Origin: Flaccisagitta enflata
Lineage: Eukaryota > Chaetognatha > Sagittoidea > Aphragmophora
Length of the DNA: 64,000 nt
Assembly (NCBI GenBank): GCA_965153355.1
Contig: OZ231126.1
Span: 77,066,001 to 77,130,000 of the forward strand
Direction of reading: 5' to 3'
Shown here: positions 31,373 to 44,645 of the stretch, piece by piece
Position numbering within the stretch: the stretch's first letter is position 1
Layout: every line of letters begins with the position of its first letter
Program-made: the position numbers and the translations under genes
The notes under the pieces: model-generated
Database searches by the model: none
The model's input: only the letters and a program-made list of their open reading frames with translations
What the model was told of the DNA's origin: nothing

Positions 31373-32084
31373 CAGTGTGTACAGGATGTACCAACTCAGT
31401 TGCAACATAAAGAATCGATGTATCTCAGCTTTTAGACAATATAATCCCATTCTGAAAAATTTTTGCCTATAAAAAAATAATTGAACAATTATGTAAGAAA
31501 TTTACACACTCACAACCTGCAGGAAGATATTTCTTGTAATGCAAATTTGGTTTTTGTTGCTCTTAGAGCCTTTTTTTTATGAGGCTCTCATTTCTTAACG
31601 GATTGAGCTACAGAGCTGAGATTGGTCCTAAATCAAAGATATTTAACTATAGTTTTTGGTTCCAATCAAAAACAACCTCACAATTTTAAAGTTTGTTGCA
31701 TATTTCCCTTCACAACCGTGTTTACAAAAACAAATCAATTTTCATAGAAAATTTTTAACAAATATCACTGTATCTGATAAAAAAATGTGAATTTTTCTAT
31801 GAACTCTCTTTAACTACCATAGATATCTTTTATTTAAGTCTACCTCCACATCTTTTTGTCAAATAGGAAAAAAAAAAACCAAGAGAAATAGCAAAATGTT
31901 AGCAAAAAGGCATCTACTCCCAAGCTTTTTTTCCATGTCTGTTTACAATTTCCCAATATTTTTCTCTTAATAGGCAATAATTGTTTTTCAAAAACTCTTT
32001 AGAACTTTTTTCAGAATTGGATTATCTTTTTAACAATCTGAGAAATATCGATTCTTTTTGTTGCAACTGAGTTGGTACACACTG
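31373..32084. mobile_element. long-TIR Tc1/mariner-type MITE (M3)
   Basis: The ends read CAGTGTGTAC...CAACTCAGTTGCAACA(T/A)AAA and stay inverted-similar for about 100 bp (AGAATCGAT, TCTCAG, AATCC(C/A)ATTCTGAAAAA). The left end has an extra 9 bp (AGGATGTAC) that duplicates part of the terminus. The right flank is TA and the left is TG, consistent with a mutated TA duplication. The interior carries TTTCTTAACGGATTGAGCT (about 31590), shared with M2 and the 47-kb element. No transposase. Confidence 0.8.
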
Positions 32085-32104
32085 TAGTTGCCGATGTTAC
32101 AAGC

Positions 32105-32478
<374 letters not shown>

Positions 32479-32677
32479 GTCGATGTGTTCATCGATAATA
32501 TTGGTGTCATTGACACAACACTCATGCTATTGTAGTTGTCGTTGTCATATTTCTCTTCATTGTTGTCTCCTCATTTTTCATCTACGCTTCCTCCTTTTTT
32601 TCCCTCCCAACCTTTTTGTTGTTGTCTGTTGGACTCATAATTTTGATTTGTTTTTCTGGGGGTCATTCGCGCGCGCC

Positions 32678-33030
32678 GATGGGCCTCAACTAAGGAAAGG
32701 AGGAAAGAAAGACAGGGAGACAGAGAATGACAATGACAATGACAATGAAGGGAGGCAGGATGGTGGGGGGGGATAAAGACAGGCAGATGGGCCTCAACTA
32801 AGGAAAGGAGGAAAGAAAGACAGGGAGACAGAGAATGACAATGACAATGAAGGGAGGCAGGATGGTGGGGGGGGGGATAAAGACAGGCAGATGGGCCTCA
32901 ACTAAGGAAAGGAGGAAAGAAAGACAGGGAGACAGAGAATGACAATGACAATGACAATGAAGGGAGGCAGGATGGTGGGGGGGATAAAGACAGTCAGATG
33001 GGTCTCTTCTAAGGTAAAGAAGAAAGACGG
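32678..33030. repeat. ~105-bp minisatellite, four copies
   Basis: Units start GATGGGCCTCAACTAAGGAA at 32678, 32786 and 32890, with a diverged start at 32998 (periods 108, 104, 108). They contain GACAGGGAGACAGAG, two or three ATGACA steps and a G run whose length varies between copies. Confidence 0.95.
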
Positions 33031-33307
33031 AGAATGACACTAAAGGAACAAGGGAGGGATAAAGACAAGCTGATGACAAAATAGACGAAAAGATGGACAC
33101 AGAGAAACACAAATTCCGTCCAGTTCGATTTTCCCACTAGTGATACCCACCCCCACAGAGGTAACACAGTCACATAGAAACAGACACAGACACGGAGACA
33201 ACACACGGACAGACACACAGACAGACAGAAACTTAGACACGGAGACAATGAGAAGCAGAAGACAGGCAACCATTCAATCACGAAAAATGAGCTTAAGTTA
33301 AAATCAT
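33031..33307. other. spacer, no gene recognised
   Basis: CACAGACAGACA words at 33175-33235; otherwise unremarkable. Confidence 0.4.
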
Positions 33308-33888
33308 TTCCACTGAAGCACGACGTCGTGCTTCAGTGGAATGAAGACTAATTTGTGCTCTTTGCAATTCGAGCTTCAGTGAAAGTAGAATTAACTGATT
33401 TTTTCATTGAAGCAAAGATATTCCAAGTAATCTTCATTTACTTTTATCCAAAGAAATCATCTCCTTTTTCTCTTCATCCACTAAATAAAAAAAATGCTGA
33501 TATCATGAGCAAAATATCTTTTTACATCTATCAAGTTTTTATCACAATAAAAACTTGATGTGGGAAGACTCATTTTCTTTCATAAAGACAGACACTCATG
33601 TGATAGGAAAAAGTTTTTGTCATGAAAAAAAAAAACTTAAAAAAAAGATTAAAAAAATTCAGAGAAATTTTCCAAAGATAATAATTTATGACAAACAAAA
33701 ACCTATCTTTATTTGAATAAGAGAAATAAAAAAAGTTTCTAACTGCACTGAAATGAATTTTGATGACCAATCAAAGAAAAACTGGATTGACTTTTTGTTT
33801 CATTGCAATATGAAAAGAGGTCAAGAGTCAATCCACTAAAGCACGAATTTCAATTCCACTGAAGCACGAAGTCGTGCTTCAGTGGAAT
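33308..33888. mobile_element. segment bounded by two large related palindromes
   Basis: 33308-33341 is a perfect 34-bp palindrome with half-site TTCCACTGAAGCACGAC. 33853-33888 is a 36-bp copy with only its central pair mismatched. Between them is AT-rich sequence with partial words (CACTAAAGCACGAA near 33836, GCTTCAGTGAAAG near 33373). No coding capacity. It could be two copies of a tiny hairpin element or the ends of one ~580-bp element. Confidence 0.6.
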
Positions 33889-34029
33889 GGGACTTTACTG
33901 GCCTCATTTCCAGCTCAAAGTTCGTGATTCAGTGACTAGCTCGCAGAAGAGCGCCGGCGTTCAGCCTTGTTATGGGTCGAAATCGGAGCCGCAGCTTCGC
34001 TAAGCCGACGCCAAGAGAAAACCGAACGA
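33889..34029. other. short spacer
   Basis: A further diverged half-site (GTTCGTGATTCAGTGACT, 33919-33936). No gene. Confidence 0.4.
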
Positions 34030-34187
34030 TCTCTGTCTCTGTCCGTCAGTCTGTCTGTCGGTCTGTCCGTCTCTCTTTCTGTCCGTCTGTCTGTCTGTCT
34101 TTCCGTGTGTCTGTCTTCTGTCTCTCTTTCTGTTGTTCCGTCTTTCTGTATGTCCGTCTGTCTGCCTCTCGCTTTGTCTTTTCATTC

Positions 34188-34231
<44 letters not shown>
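34030..34231. repeat. (TGTC)n-rich segment then (CT)n
   Basis: Degenerate TGTC/TGTCCG steps (34040-34170) followed by 42 bp of CT. Confidence 0.92.
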
Positions 34232-34233
<2 letters not shown>

Positions 34234-34440
34234 GTCACGTCACAGCCAGGCAACCACGAGGGAGAGGCCGAGTCGAGAGTAGTAGTAAGTAGTAGTTGTG
34301 GTGGTCGTAGTTTTGCGTTGGTTTTTCTGGTTCTTCTTTTTGGCGCTTCTCTTCTCTTTTTCGGGCCGACTTCCGGCTCTGCCTTCCACGTGCGTCGCGT
34401 AAAAAACCAAATCGTCGTTTTGCCCGCGACACGTTAATTG
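34232..34440. other. short spacer
   Basis: GTAGTAGTTGTGG words; no gene supported. Confidence 0.35.
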
Positions 34441-34680
34441 CTTAACTGGAAATGCCGCCCCTTTTACACGCACACGCATGTGCAGTTGTGCACAAGTACA
34501 CTCAATGAACACGCATGTACATATGGGCACACTTGGACGTACACACGGACACATTCAAACGGACTCAAAAACGCATGTGCACACGGACACGGACAAACTT
34601 AAAGTTAAACGCACACGCTAACACGCATTTGCAATACACACAGACATGGACACACTTAAATGCACTCGCATGTGCACACA
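34441..34680. repeat. degenerate ~30-bp CACACGCATGTGCA repeat
   Basis: Six or more loose copies of ACACGCATGTGCACA(C/A)GGAC-like words, alternating purine-pyrimidine over long stretches. Confidence 0.7.
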
Positions 34681-34685
34681 GAATC

Positions 34686-34830
<145 letters not shown>

Positions 34831-34976
34831 GTTTGTACGCACACACAAACAACGGCGAAAGGCGCTCACACGCCGCCGTCGTAAACTAAGACGCACGTCC
34901 ACGAGGCCAAGCGGGCAGAGAAAGTATGGTTGAGAAGAGAGAGGAGGGAAATGAATAGAAAAAAAAATAAACGAAA

Positions 34977-35856
<880 letters not shown>

Positions 35857-35934
<78 letters not shown>
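35857..35934. repeat. (GA)n tract
   Basis: 78 bp of GA; directly joins the duplicated block D1. Confidence 0.97.
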
Positions 35935-35936
<2 letters not shown>

Positions 35937-36329
35937 GTACGAATTAGTCATAACACTCTGCTCCTGTGAGACCCATCATGGACATATGAAGCATTTGGAA
36001 TTTACAAGTTAATGAGTGGATGATGGGAGTACCGCCAGTCAAAATGTGGTGTACCTCAGCCTTCACTGGATGTTGTTTTTTGAATGTTTAATTTTTCTGT
36101 ATCTGAATTATGAATAAAGGATGATACACAATTTCATTGATTCAATTTCTCAGGATGTATTTGTATGACATTTTATGCATCATTGTTGTCCACTGAATTC
36201 TGAATGTACGAACCGACCAACTCGCCAATTGCTCTGATGGGAAAAATCGTGGCGCTGTAATTTCATCACCGACGAAATAAACCTTTTAAGGTCGTCGTCT
36301 TCGTAGTCACCGGAAACATCGTCGTCGTC
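35935..36329. repeat. dispersed ~395-bp repeat, copy D1
   Basis: Nearly identical (about 14 differences seen) to 45944-46338, same orientation. Both copies begin at the end of a GA tract and end in GTCGTCGTC. The minus strand keeps an open frame through both copies, with the peptide word VSGDYEDDDLKRFISSVMKL, though I find no domain or splice signals to prove coding. A protein-coding exon remnant remains possible. Confidence 0.9.
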
Positions 36330-36385
36330 ACTGTCGTCGTTGTCGTCAATATCGTCGTCGTCATCGTCGTCGTCATCATCATCAA
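36330..36385. repeat. (GTC/ATC)n tract
   Basis: GTCGTC with CAT/ATC variants; reads as poly-Asp on the minus strand, continuous with the D1 frame. Confidence 0.9.
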
Positions 36386-36530
36386 CTTTTTTTTCTCGGT
36401 TTGTCTTCCCCTTCGTCGTCTTACTATTCGTCGCTTCCATCACACTATCAGGTGTTTTGTTATGTTGTGTTTACACTCCTCTGGCTAACTACATTCTTAT
36501 CTAATGCGACGGCCCTCTCTCGCTTCCTCC

Positions 36531-36535
<5 letters not shown>
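36386..36535. other. short spacer
   Basis: Nothing recognised. Confidence 0.35.

Positions 36536-36566
<31 letters not shown>
36536..36566. repeat. (CT)n tract, short
   Basis: 31 bp of CT. Confidence 0.93.
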
Positions 36567-36569
<3 letters not shown>

Positions 36570-36689
36570 GTGATATGTGATGGCATCGGCAAAAGTAATT
36601 TCGAAAATTTCCATATTACCTGGCCCATCAAATTCTAATCCCAGGATATTAGTAATTTGGAAGCGCGGTACTAGATGGCGCTTGAGTCG

Positions 36690-37100
36690 CGCTTCCGCGT
36701 TTGCCGCCTCCGCCTCCGCCTCAACCGCTGCCGCTGCCGCCTCCGCCTCCACCGCTGCCGTCTCCACCACTACCACCGCCGCCGCCTCGGCCGCCTTCGC
36801 CACCGCTGACGTCGTTTCCGCATCTTCCGTTGACGCCGCCGCGTTTTCCACTTTTACTTCCGGTTTTTCCTTCGCGTTTCCAAGCGTCAACGCCGACGCC
36901 GGTGCCACCGCAACACCGACACCATCGCAACACCGACGCCACCGCAACGCCGACGCCGACGCCACCGCAACACCGACACCATCGCAACGCCACCGCCACC
37001 GCAACGCCGACGCCATCGCAACGCCAACGCCACCGCAACGGCGTAACCCCGTTTCTTTTCCGACTACCCGCAAAATTCGAAGTTTTTTTCGGGACGATTT
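36690..37100. repeat. GC-rich trinucleotide/minisatellite block
   Basis: GCCTCCGCC trimers (36700-36800) grade into an irregular ACCGCAACACCGACACCATC minisatellite (36900-37045). Open frames exist on both strands but are Ala/Pro/Arg low complexity. It lies directly upstream of the 47-bp satellite. Confidence 0.85.
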
Positions 37101-38832
37101 TACCAACATTACGCGACTGCCTTCGTCATAAGCTACCTCAACACTTTCACCAACATTACATGACTGCCTTCGTCATAAGCTACCTCAACACTTTCACCAA
37201 CATTACCCAACTGCCTTTGTCATAAGCTACCTCAACACTTTCACCAACATTACATGACTGCCTTCGTCATAAGCTACCTCAACACTTTCACCAACATTAC
37301 ATGACTGCCTTCGTCATAAGCTACCTCAACACTTTCACCAACATTACCCAACTGCCTTTGTCATAAGCTACCTCAACACTTTCACCAACATTACATGACT
37401 GCCTTCGTCATAAGCTACCTCAACACTTTCACCAACATTACATGACTGCCTTCGTCATAAGCTACCTCAACACTTTCACCAACATTACCCAACTGCCTGT
37501 CATAAGCTACCTCAACACTTTCACCAACATTACATGACTGCCTTCGTCATAAGCTACCTCAACACTTTCACCAACATTACATGACTGCCTTCGTCATAAG
37601 CTACCTCAACACTTTCACCAACATTACAGGACTGCCTTTGTCATAAGCTACCTCAACACTTTCACCAACATTACATGACTGCCTTCGTCATAAGCTACCT
37701 CAACACTTTCACCAACATTACATGACTGCCTTCGTCATAAGCTACCTCAACACTTTCACCAACATTACCCAACTGCCTTCGTCATAAGCTACCTCAACAC
37801 TTTCACCAACATTACATGACTGCCTTCGTCATAAGCTACCTCAACACTTTCACCAACATTACATGACTGCCTTCGTCATAAGCTACCTCAACACTTTCAC
37901 CAACATTACAAGACTGCCTTAGTCATAAGCTACCTCAACACTTTCACCAACATTACATGACTGCCTTCGTCATAAGCTACCTCAACACTTTCACCAACAT
38001 TACATGACTGCCTTCGTCATAAGCTACCTCAACACTTTCACCAACATTACCCAACTGCCTTTGTCATAAGCTACCTCAACACTTTCACCAACATTACATG
38101 ACTGCCTTCGTCATAAGCTACCTCAACACTTTCACCAACATTACATGACTGCCTTCGTCATAAGCTACCTCAACACTTTCACCAACATTACCCAACTGCC
38201 TTTGTCATAAGCTACCTCAACACTTTCACCAACATTACATGACTGCCTTCGTCATAAGAAACCTCAACACTGTCACCAACATTACATGACTGCCTTCGTC
38301 ATAAGCTACCTCAACACTTTCACCAACATTACCCAACTGCCTTTGTCATAAGCTACCTCAACACTTTCACCAACATTACATGACTGCCTTCGTCATAAGC
38401 TACCTCAACACTTTCACCAACATTACATGACTGCCTTCGTCATAAGCTACCTCAACACTTTCACCAACATTACCCAACTGCCTTTGTCATAAGCTACCTC
38501 AACACTTTCACCAACATTACATGACTGCCTTCGTCATAAGCTACCTCAACACTTTCACCAACATTACATGACTGCCTTCGTCATAAGCTACCTCAACACT
38601 TTCACCAACATTACACAACTGCCTTCGTCATAAGCTACCTCAACACTTTCACCAACATTACGCGACTGCCTTCGTCATAAGCTACCTCAACACTTTCACC
38701 AACATTACCCAACTGCCTTCGTCATAAGCTACCACAACACTTTCACCAACATTACGCAACTGCCTTTGTCATAAGCTACCTCAACACTTTCACCAACATT
38801 ATGCAACTGCCTTCGTCATAAGCTACTTCAAC
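37101..38832. repeat. 47-bp satellite array with 3-unit higher-order period
   Basis: About 36-37 tandem copies of a 47-bp unit: TGACTGCCTTCGTCATAAGC then TACCTCAACACTTTCACCAA then CATTACA. Variants are ordered: two units with ATGACTGCCTTCG are followed by one with CCAACTGCCTTTG, repeating every 141 bp for most of the array. Odd units (AGGACTG, AAGACTGCCTTAG, a 2-bp shortened unit near 37490) occupy the third position. Units at the right end (38600-38830) are diverged and out of register, typical of array edges. Every frame is closed by TAA in CATAAGC or elsewhere, so it is not coding. Confidence 0.98.
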
Positions 38833-39981
38833 AATATTTTGCGCCCACATTTCAACCCTGGGATGTGATATGTTCTTACCATTTCGTGCCTAGAGGCCAC
38901 TCTTCCGGTTAACGTTCTTAAGGAAATGCATTTTACATAGGGAATTAGATATCCTCGTAATGAAACACTTGCAATGGTTACCTGAGTGGGAATTGAGAGA
39001 TGGTCGACCACGGAAACCTGTGTTTTCATGTTCAACCGATGCGCGAATTTTTTTTAAACGTATTTATGTTTGTGGGTTGCCATGATAATCTTAGGGATTA
39101 TAATGACGATGATGATCATGATATTCCCATTAAGCAACGTATTTCCAAGGCAAATCACCGTTGGTAAGCAGATCACTATTTACAACGCACCGTGCTTCAT
39201 CTCTGCTAAGAGGATGATCAATGTCGATGATACTCATCTTTGTCCTTCTATTTGTCTCAAGTAGCACTTTGCCGCGTGCTTGGATAATCGATATCAGAAG
39301 GAAAAAAAGAACAAGAAGTCAATGAGGTCAAATGGGAGATTAAGCAGCAGTAAGAAGCTTGAGCACCCCCCCCCCTCCCCCGTTGATATTTCGGGACAGG
39401 GTGACTCGAAGGTGATGGACAAAGCAAAACAGAATTACTGCAGCGAGATGACGATTCGATAACACTTATTCTATTGAGCGCGGTTTTTGCATCACCACTC
39501 TAGATTGGTGATGCATTCTTGATCTTGCTGGCAGTCGCAATCCACTGTACAGTTCGGTTGAGATAAAAAAAAAACGGGTATGTCGGGCAGTAGGCAGATC
39601 GAAGCCATGTTCTATTTTACCCTTTAGTTTTGGAGCAATTGCTTAAGCTGTCCCTTGATTCCCATTTTCCATTCGCAAAATTTTGTTTGACTCTAGACTG
39701 GGCCCCCCCCCCAACTTCCCGCCTCTTTCCCTCTCTTTGGTTAAATCTCTAATCTATAACTCATCCTTTCACTTTTCCCTCCCATCTCTCAACTATGTTC
39801 CCCTCCCCCCCCCCCCAACTGCCCGTCCACCCGCTTTATCCCTATAAGAGCCTAAGAAGAGTAAGACACGCGAAAGACAATTTATTCGAAAATTTTCTTA
39901 TTGTTTTTCACATCGAAGCTTCGACCGCAGTTTATTTTCCTCATATTTCACTCCATGCGTAATCTCTCGCGTCTTTCTATG

Positions 39982-39985
<4 letters not shown>
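38833..39985. other. spacer, no gene recognised
   Basis: Unique-looking sequence with C runs at 39365-39379, 39700-39712 and 39807-39819. Open frames 38823-39035 (minus), 39070-39264 and 39280-39462 (plus) lack recognisable domains or splice-bounded ends. Confidence 0.45.

Positions 39986-40017
<32 letters not shown>
39986..40017. repeat. (CT)n tract, short
   Basis: 32 bp of CT. Confidence 0.93.
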
Positions 40018-40020
<3 letters not shown>

Positions 40021-40733
40021 TCCATCTCTTTCTCTCACTCTCTGTGCTGCGTTATATAGAGAAAGACCGTGGGCGATCTCTCAGCTTGCTTTGAATTTTA
40101 TTTGTTGCTCGCTTTTTATTATTCTCAGTGACCGAACCAACGCAAAGGGGGGAATTTATTAATTTCAAGTGTCTGAAGTTATGGCCTCAGTTGTATTTGT
40201 CGTAATCAAAATTAAGGGTCAAAGTTTATTTCATTTGTTTTTATGGTCGCATTTAGATGCACATCGTAACTCACTCTTTCTTTTCTAGCCGTTTTGATGG
40301 TCTGTCCGTTTGAGGCCTTTTTTTTTAGCCGCTGGCAGTCCCATCTTGATGAAATGAACGTAAGCCGAAAGGGGAACCCACGGGGTACATGAAGCTCGAT
40401 ATTACCTAAAACGCAACACAACTGTCATCTTACTTTTTGTTAATGATCACGGTCTTCAACATAGCAAGTATTAAGAAAAACTTGTAGGTTAATTAATTGA
40501 TGAATGAAAGTGGCATTCTTTTTGTCTTTGAAATTCTTAAACTATCAACAATACATAATTAAGTTCAGTACTTCTGTCCAAATTCCAAGCTTAAGGCAGA
40601 AAGGAAGAGGCTGGCTTGCATTGGAAAAAGACTAGCTCCATTAATTAACTGTTACAGATATGATAGACGGCTGGTCTGTTTAACATCTGGACTAGAGACG
40701 CATGGTGGACAGACCAGCTTTCCCATCTGAAGT

Positions 40734-40734
<1 letters not shown>
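40018..40734. other. spacer, no gene recognised
   Basis: No supported gene or repeat. Confidence 0.4.

Positions 40735-40830
<96 letters not shown>
40735..40830. repeat. (GA)n tract
   Basis: 96 bp of uninterrupted GA. Confidence 0.98.
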
Positions 40831-40831
<1 letters not shown>

Positions 40832-40929
40832 AACACAGCGCTGATAACGAGAAGGAGAACAAAAGTAACGCAGGCCGTAAAAAGTTTGCGTGAAAAATGG
40901 ATTTATTGCGGCCATTTTTGCCAATTTCT

Positions 40930-41030
40930 CATGCGCGTGCGCAGACGCGTGCAAAGTCGCGTGCGGACGTGATTGCGCGTAAGAAAACACACGCATATCG
41001 CCACACGCGTGCACACGCTTGTCGCTGTCG
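40930..41030. other. alternating purine-pyrimidine CG-rich segment
   Basis: Words such as ATGCGCGTGCGCAGACGCGT and CACACGCGTGCACACGC. A candidate Z-DNA-prone region; no coding signal. Confidence 0.5.
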
Positions 41031-41097
41031 AACCCGTAATATATTTCTTTCTCTCTCAATCTCCACGCTGTGTCGTTATACTTGCTTACTTAACGTA

Positions 41098-41099
<2 letters not shown>

Positions 41100-41187
<88 letters not shown>
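41100..41187. repeat. (CT)n tract
   Basis: 88 bp of uninterrupted CT. Confidence 0.98.
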
Positions 41188-41190
<3 letters not shown>

Positions 41191-41284
41191 CAAGGACAAG
41201 TTTTTTTTGATAAGGTCAAAATTCAATCTTTGAGAATTTCACAATTCTCATGACGGCGGCAACGATTTTGAGGCGCACCGCACT

Positions 41285-41430
<146 letters not shown>

Positions 41431-41459
41431 TTGCAAACAAATTGCCCGGGGGGGGGGGG

Positions 41460-41894
41460 TGAGGAAGAAACAGGGGAGGCAGGAGTAGCGTGACAGAGTG
41501 AGGAGAGATGATGGATTATAGGAGCTGAATCAAAAAAAATATGGAAAACCTAATGGACTAACACCAACAAAGATTTACCAAGCACGGCAACTTTATAGAG
41601 AAGAGGTGAAGAATCCTAAACCAAAGCCTGATATGAACGCCGCTAACTAATTTTGAACGTTGCTCCTACTCTTGGCTTGAGAAAACATAATCCGTGTTTG
41701 AATGAATGAATCGGATCGGGCGTTCGATCGCTGGATTGGAGCTGAATGCTGGTAGCCGGATTTCGGGTGCTGGTTGCCGGAATTTGAATGCCGGTTTTCT
41801 TTTGCCGGTCGCGTATTTTTCCGGTGGTTCCCAAGTTGGAATCCTCCACGAGAAAAACGCCAAAGAAGGATTTAAAACTAGAATATACCTTTTT
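41460..41894. other. spacer with short GCTGGTTGCCGG words
   Basis: 41737-41815 has four loose copies of GAATGC(T/C)GGT(A/T)GCCGGA. No gene supported. Confidence 0.45.
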
Positions 41895-41911
41895 TTCTTT
41901 CTTTCTTTCCT

Positions 41912-41966
<55 letters not shown>

Positions 41967-41999
41967 CTCTTTCTTTCTTTCTCTCTTTCTTTCCTTCTT
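41895..41999. repeat. (CTTT)n tract
   Basis: About 105 bp of CTTT with CTCT and CCTT variants. Confidence 0.97.
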
Positions 42000-42073
42000 T
42001 TGGCTACAACGAAGATTTGTTTAGTTGGCCAAATTCGTACAATTTTCTCTTTACTTATTCATTCCGGAACAGG

Positions 42074-42076
<3 letters not shown>

Positions 42077-42126
<50 letters not shown>
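42077..42126. repeat. (TC)n tract
   Basis: 50 bp of TC. Confidence 0.96.
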
Positions 42127-42129
<3 letters not shown>

Positions 42130-42579
42130 TTTCTCTTGCCGCTCCTGTCACTAAAAGAGAGCAGTTCCAATATTTTTCCTATTCCATATTTTTTTGTCTA
42201 CGCAGTCAAAAAATTTTCCCGTTCCGATGGCTTCAACCTTCTCTCCAAAAAGCCCAGAGAGAAAGTTGGAGAAGGGGACAACCATGATAAAATGATATGA
42301 GACACGGGACAATCACTTAAACACAGAGACAGAGACGTCTACGTTTTTTTAAACCGATGATATTTCTCTACTTGCAAGGATAAGTATTTTCTGTTTAAAA
42401 TGTCTCTCAAGCCCACGCCATGGCTTAACGCTTTCGAAATTCTCGTCCTCTCCCTCTCAGCCCCCGGAAGAGTCTCAATTTCCGAAAAACTGGGTGTAAA
42501 ATCGTGTTTGTCCGTTCTTTGGCCTTTTTTGCCTCTGCGATGGAAAAGTCTTTGATTTTAGGCTAACATTTCCGTTTTT
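42127..42579. other. spacer, no gene recognised
   Basis: No supported gene or repeat. Confidence 0.4.
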
Positions 42580-42780
42580 AGATGTGTCCGTCAGTAACGC
42601 ATCTCTTTAAGAAGGTCTGTCCGTCCGTCCGTCCGTCCGTCCGTCCGTCTGTCCGTCCGTCCGTCCGTCCGTTCATCCGTATGTCCGTTACGCAAGTGCA
42701 AAAACTGCGTTTCTCGGCTGTTTTTGGCCACGGCGAGATCCTATACTGAAACAAATGATCAACCAACCAACATGTTCGTT
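42580..42780 (-). repeat. (GTCC)n array with possible element ends
   Basis: About 14 GTCC/GTCCGTCT steps at 42616-42685, flanked by GTCAGTAACGCATCTCTTTAAG and GTTACGCAAGTGC. The layout recalls family A, but neither the GGCCGGATACAC end nor the hairpin was found. Confidence 0.5.
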
Positions 42781-42954
42781 CATCTGTCTCTCCATTTATG
42801 TCACATGATCAATACACGCAGAGACACGGCCCGGACGCATCGTTGCCCGGTCGGGCTTGTTACATGAACTAATGAAAAAGGTTTGAGAATAAAGCAAAAA
42901 GTCATCCTCATAATGTGATCGTGAAATAAATGTCCATGAATAAGCGCTTGTTTC

Positions 42955-43125
42955 ATTTAATGTACACGAGTCCGTGCACATGAATAAATTGAATACCTTC
43001 GTAAGCATCGTGCACGCAAGTCAGGACCGCACACGCGTGCACACGCATAAGAACCATGCACGAGTGTACATGCGCGAGAACGGTGCACGCAAATGCATGC
43101 GCGAGGCCCATGCACGCAGAGAAAT
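42955..43125. repeat. degenerate ~32-bp CATGCACGAGTGTACATG repeat
   Basis: Five loose copies of (C/G)(A/G)TGCACGCAAGT(C/A)...-type words. Alternating purine-pyrimidine; reads as periodic Cys/Val/His on both strands. Confidence 0.7.
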
Positions 43126-43205
43126 GAGATGGCGGTCTGATTGGCCGGTGGGCCCAAGCGCATATTTTGAGGTCTAGTACAACGGAGACTGCTTCCTCTC
43201 ATCAC

Positions 43206-43890
<685 letters not shown>

Positions 43891-44521
43891 TTTTAGTCGC
43901 GTGCACGCGACTTTACAACCCGCTCACTCCGTTGGTTGGTCGGTCCGTCCGTTGGTCCGTCGGTATCACTTTGTTTTTTTGACGTTTACGGGCGGTTTTG
44001 GGGTTACAGCTCCTGCCCAACTGCTTAGCTGTTTTTTTTTCATCACTGCCCACAGTCCCATCATTTACAGGATATCAGGAAATAGAATCATTTTAGACCC
44101 AAAATCATATGTCTCTTACCAAATATTAATGCAGATAGACCCAATTTATCCCCTTGGTTTAGTTTCAGGGCAGGGCATCCATATAGAGGACAAGGTATAA
44201 ACCTCAGAGTACTAAATGAACTCAAAAAAGTGCAATTTTATGAGATCTAGGAAAATGGAGTAAAAAGACCCTCATACGTAAAATGCAAAATTCAAGGCCG
44301 TCAGCCATGACAATGCATGACGGAGACTTGAACTACATAGTCAGTAGATAATAGAACCTAAATGTTTAGGCGGCTAAGATTTTCTACTAAGAAAACACCT
44401 TTCAAAAAGATCTAGTTTTATGGCGCAAATCACCTAATTCCATCCTATTTCCTAAACTTGTGGGGGTGTGCCCCTGCCCACTTGCACGCGACTTGGGTAG
44501 CCGTGTATCCGGCCTTTTTTA
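43891..44521 (-). mobile_element. family A hairpin element, copy A5, with interior expansion
   Basis: The hairpin end TTTTAGTCGCGTGCACGCGACT starts at 43891 (21 bp; arm GTCGCGTGC at 43896-43904). The GGTCGGTCC array is at 43932-43970, the GCTCCTGCCCAAC box near 44012, and the 5' end GTGTATCCGGCC at 44503-44514, with motif GCACGCGAC (44484-44492) complementary to the hairpin arm. About 400 bp between the two GGGCAGG boxes is absent from other copies and resembles nothing else here; probably an insertion. Confidence 0.75.
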
Positions 44522-44645
44522 GTAAACAACATACATCGCGGTGCACTGGGTGTCCGGCTCCACCGCACATTGTATTGAGTCAGGAGGAAAAACTATTAAA
44601 ACGTTGGACCGAGAATACAACAAAATGAACTTGGGGATCCGAATG

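Noticed and set aside
36501-37131. Ala/Pro/Arg-rich frames of 170-200 codons on both strands
   Set aside because: Overlapping open frames on both strands over a GCC/ACC repeat block; no conserved domain or splice-bounded exon.
37101-38832. Regular array resembling a CRISPR
   Set aside because: The 47-bp units are contiguous with no unique spacers, and the sequence is eukaryotic. It is a tandem satellite.
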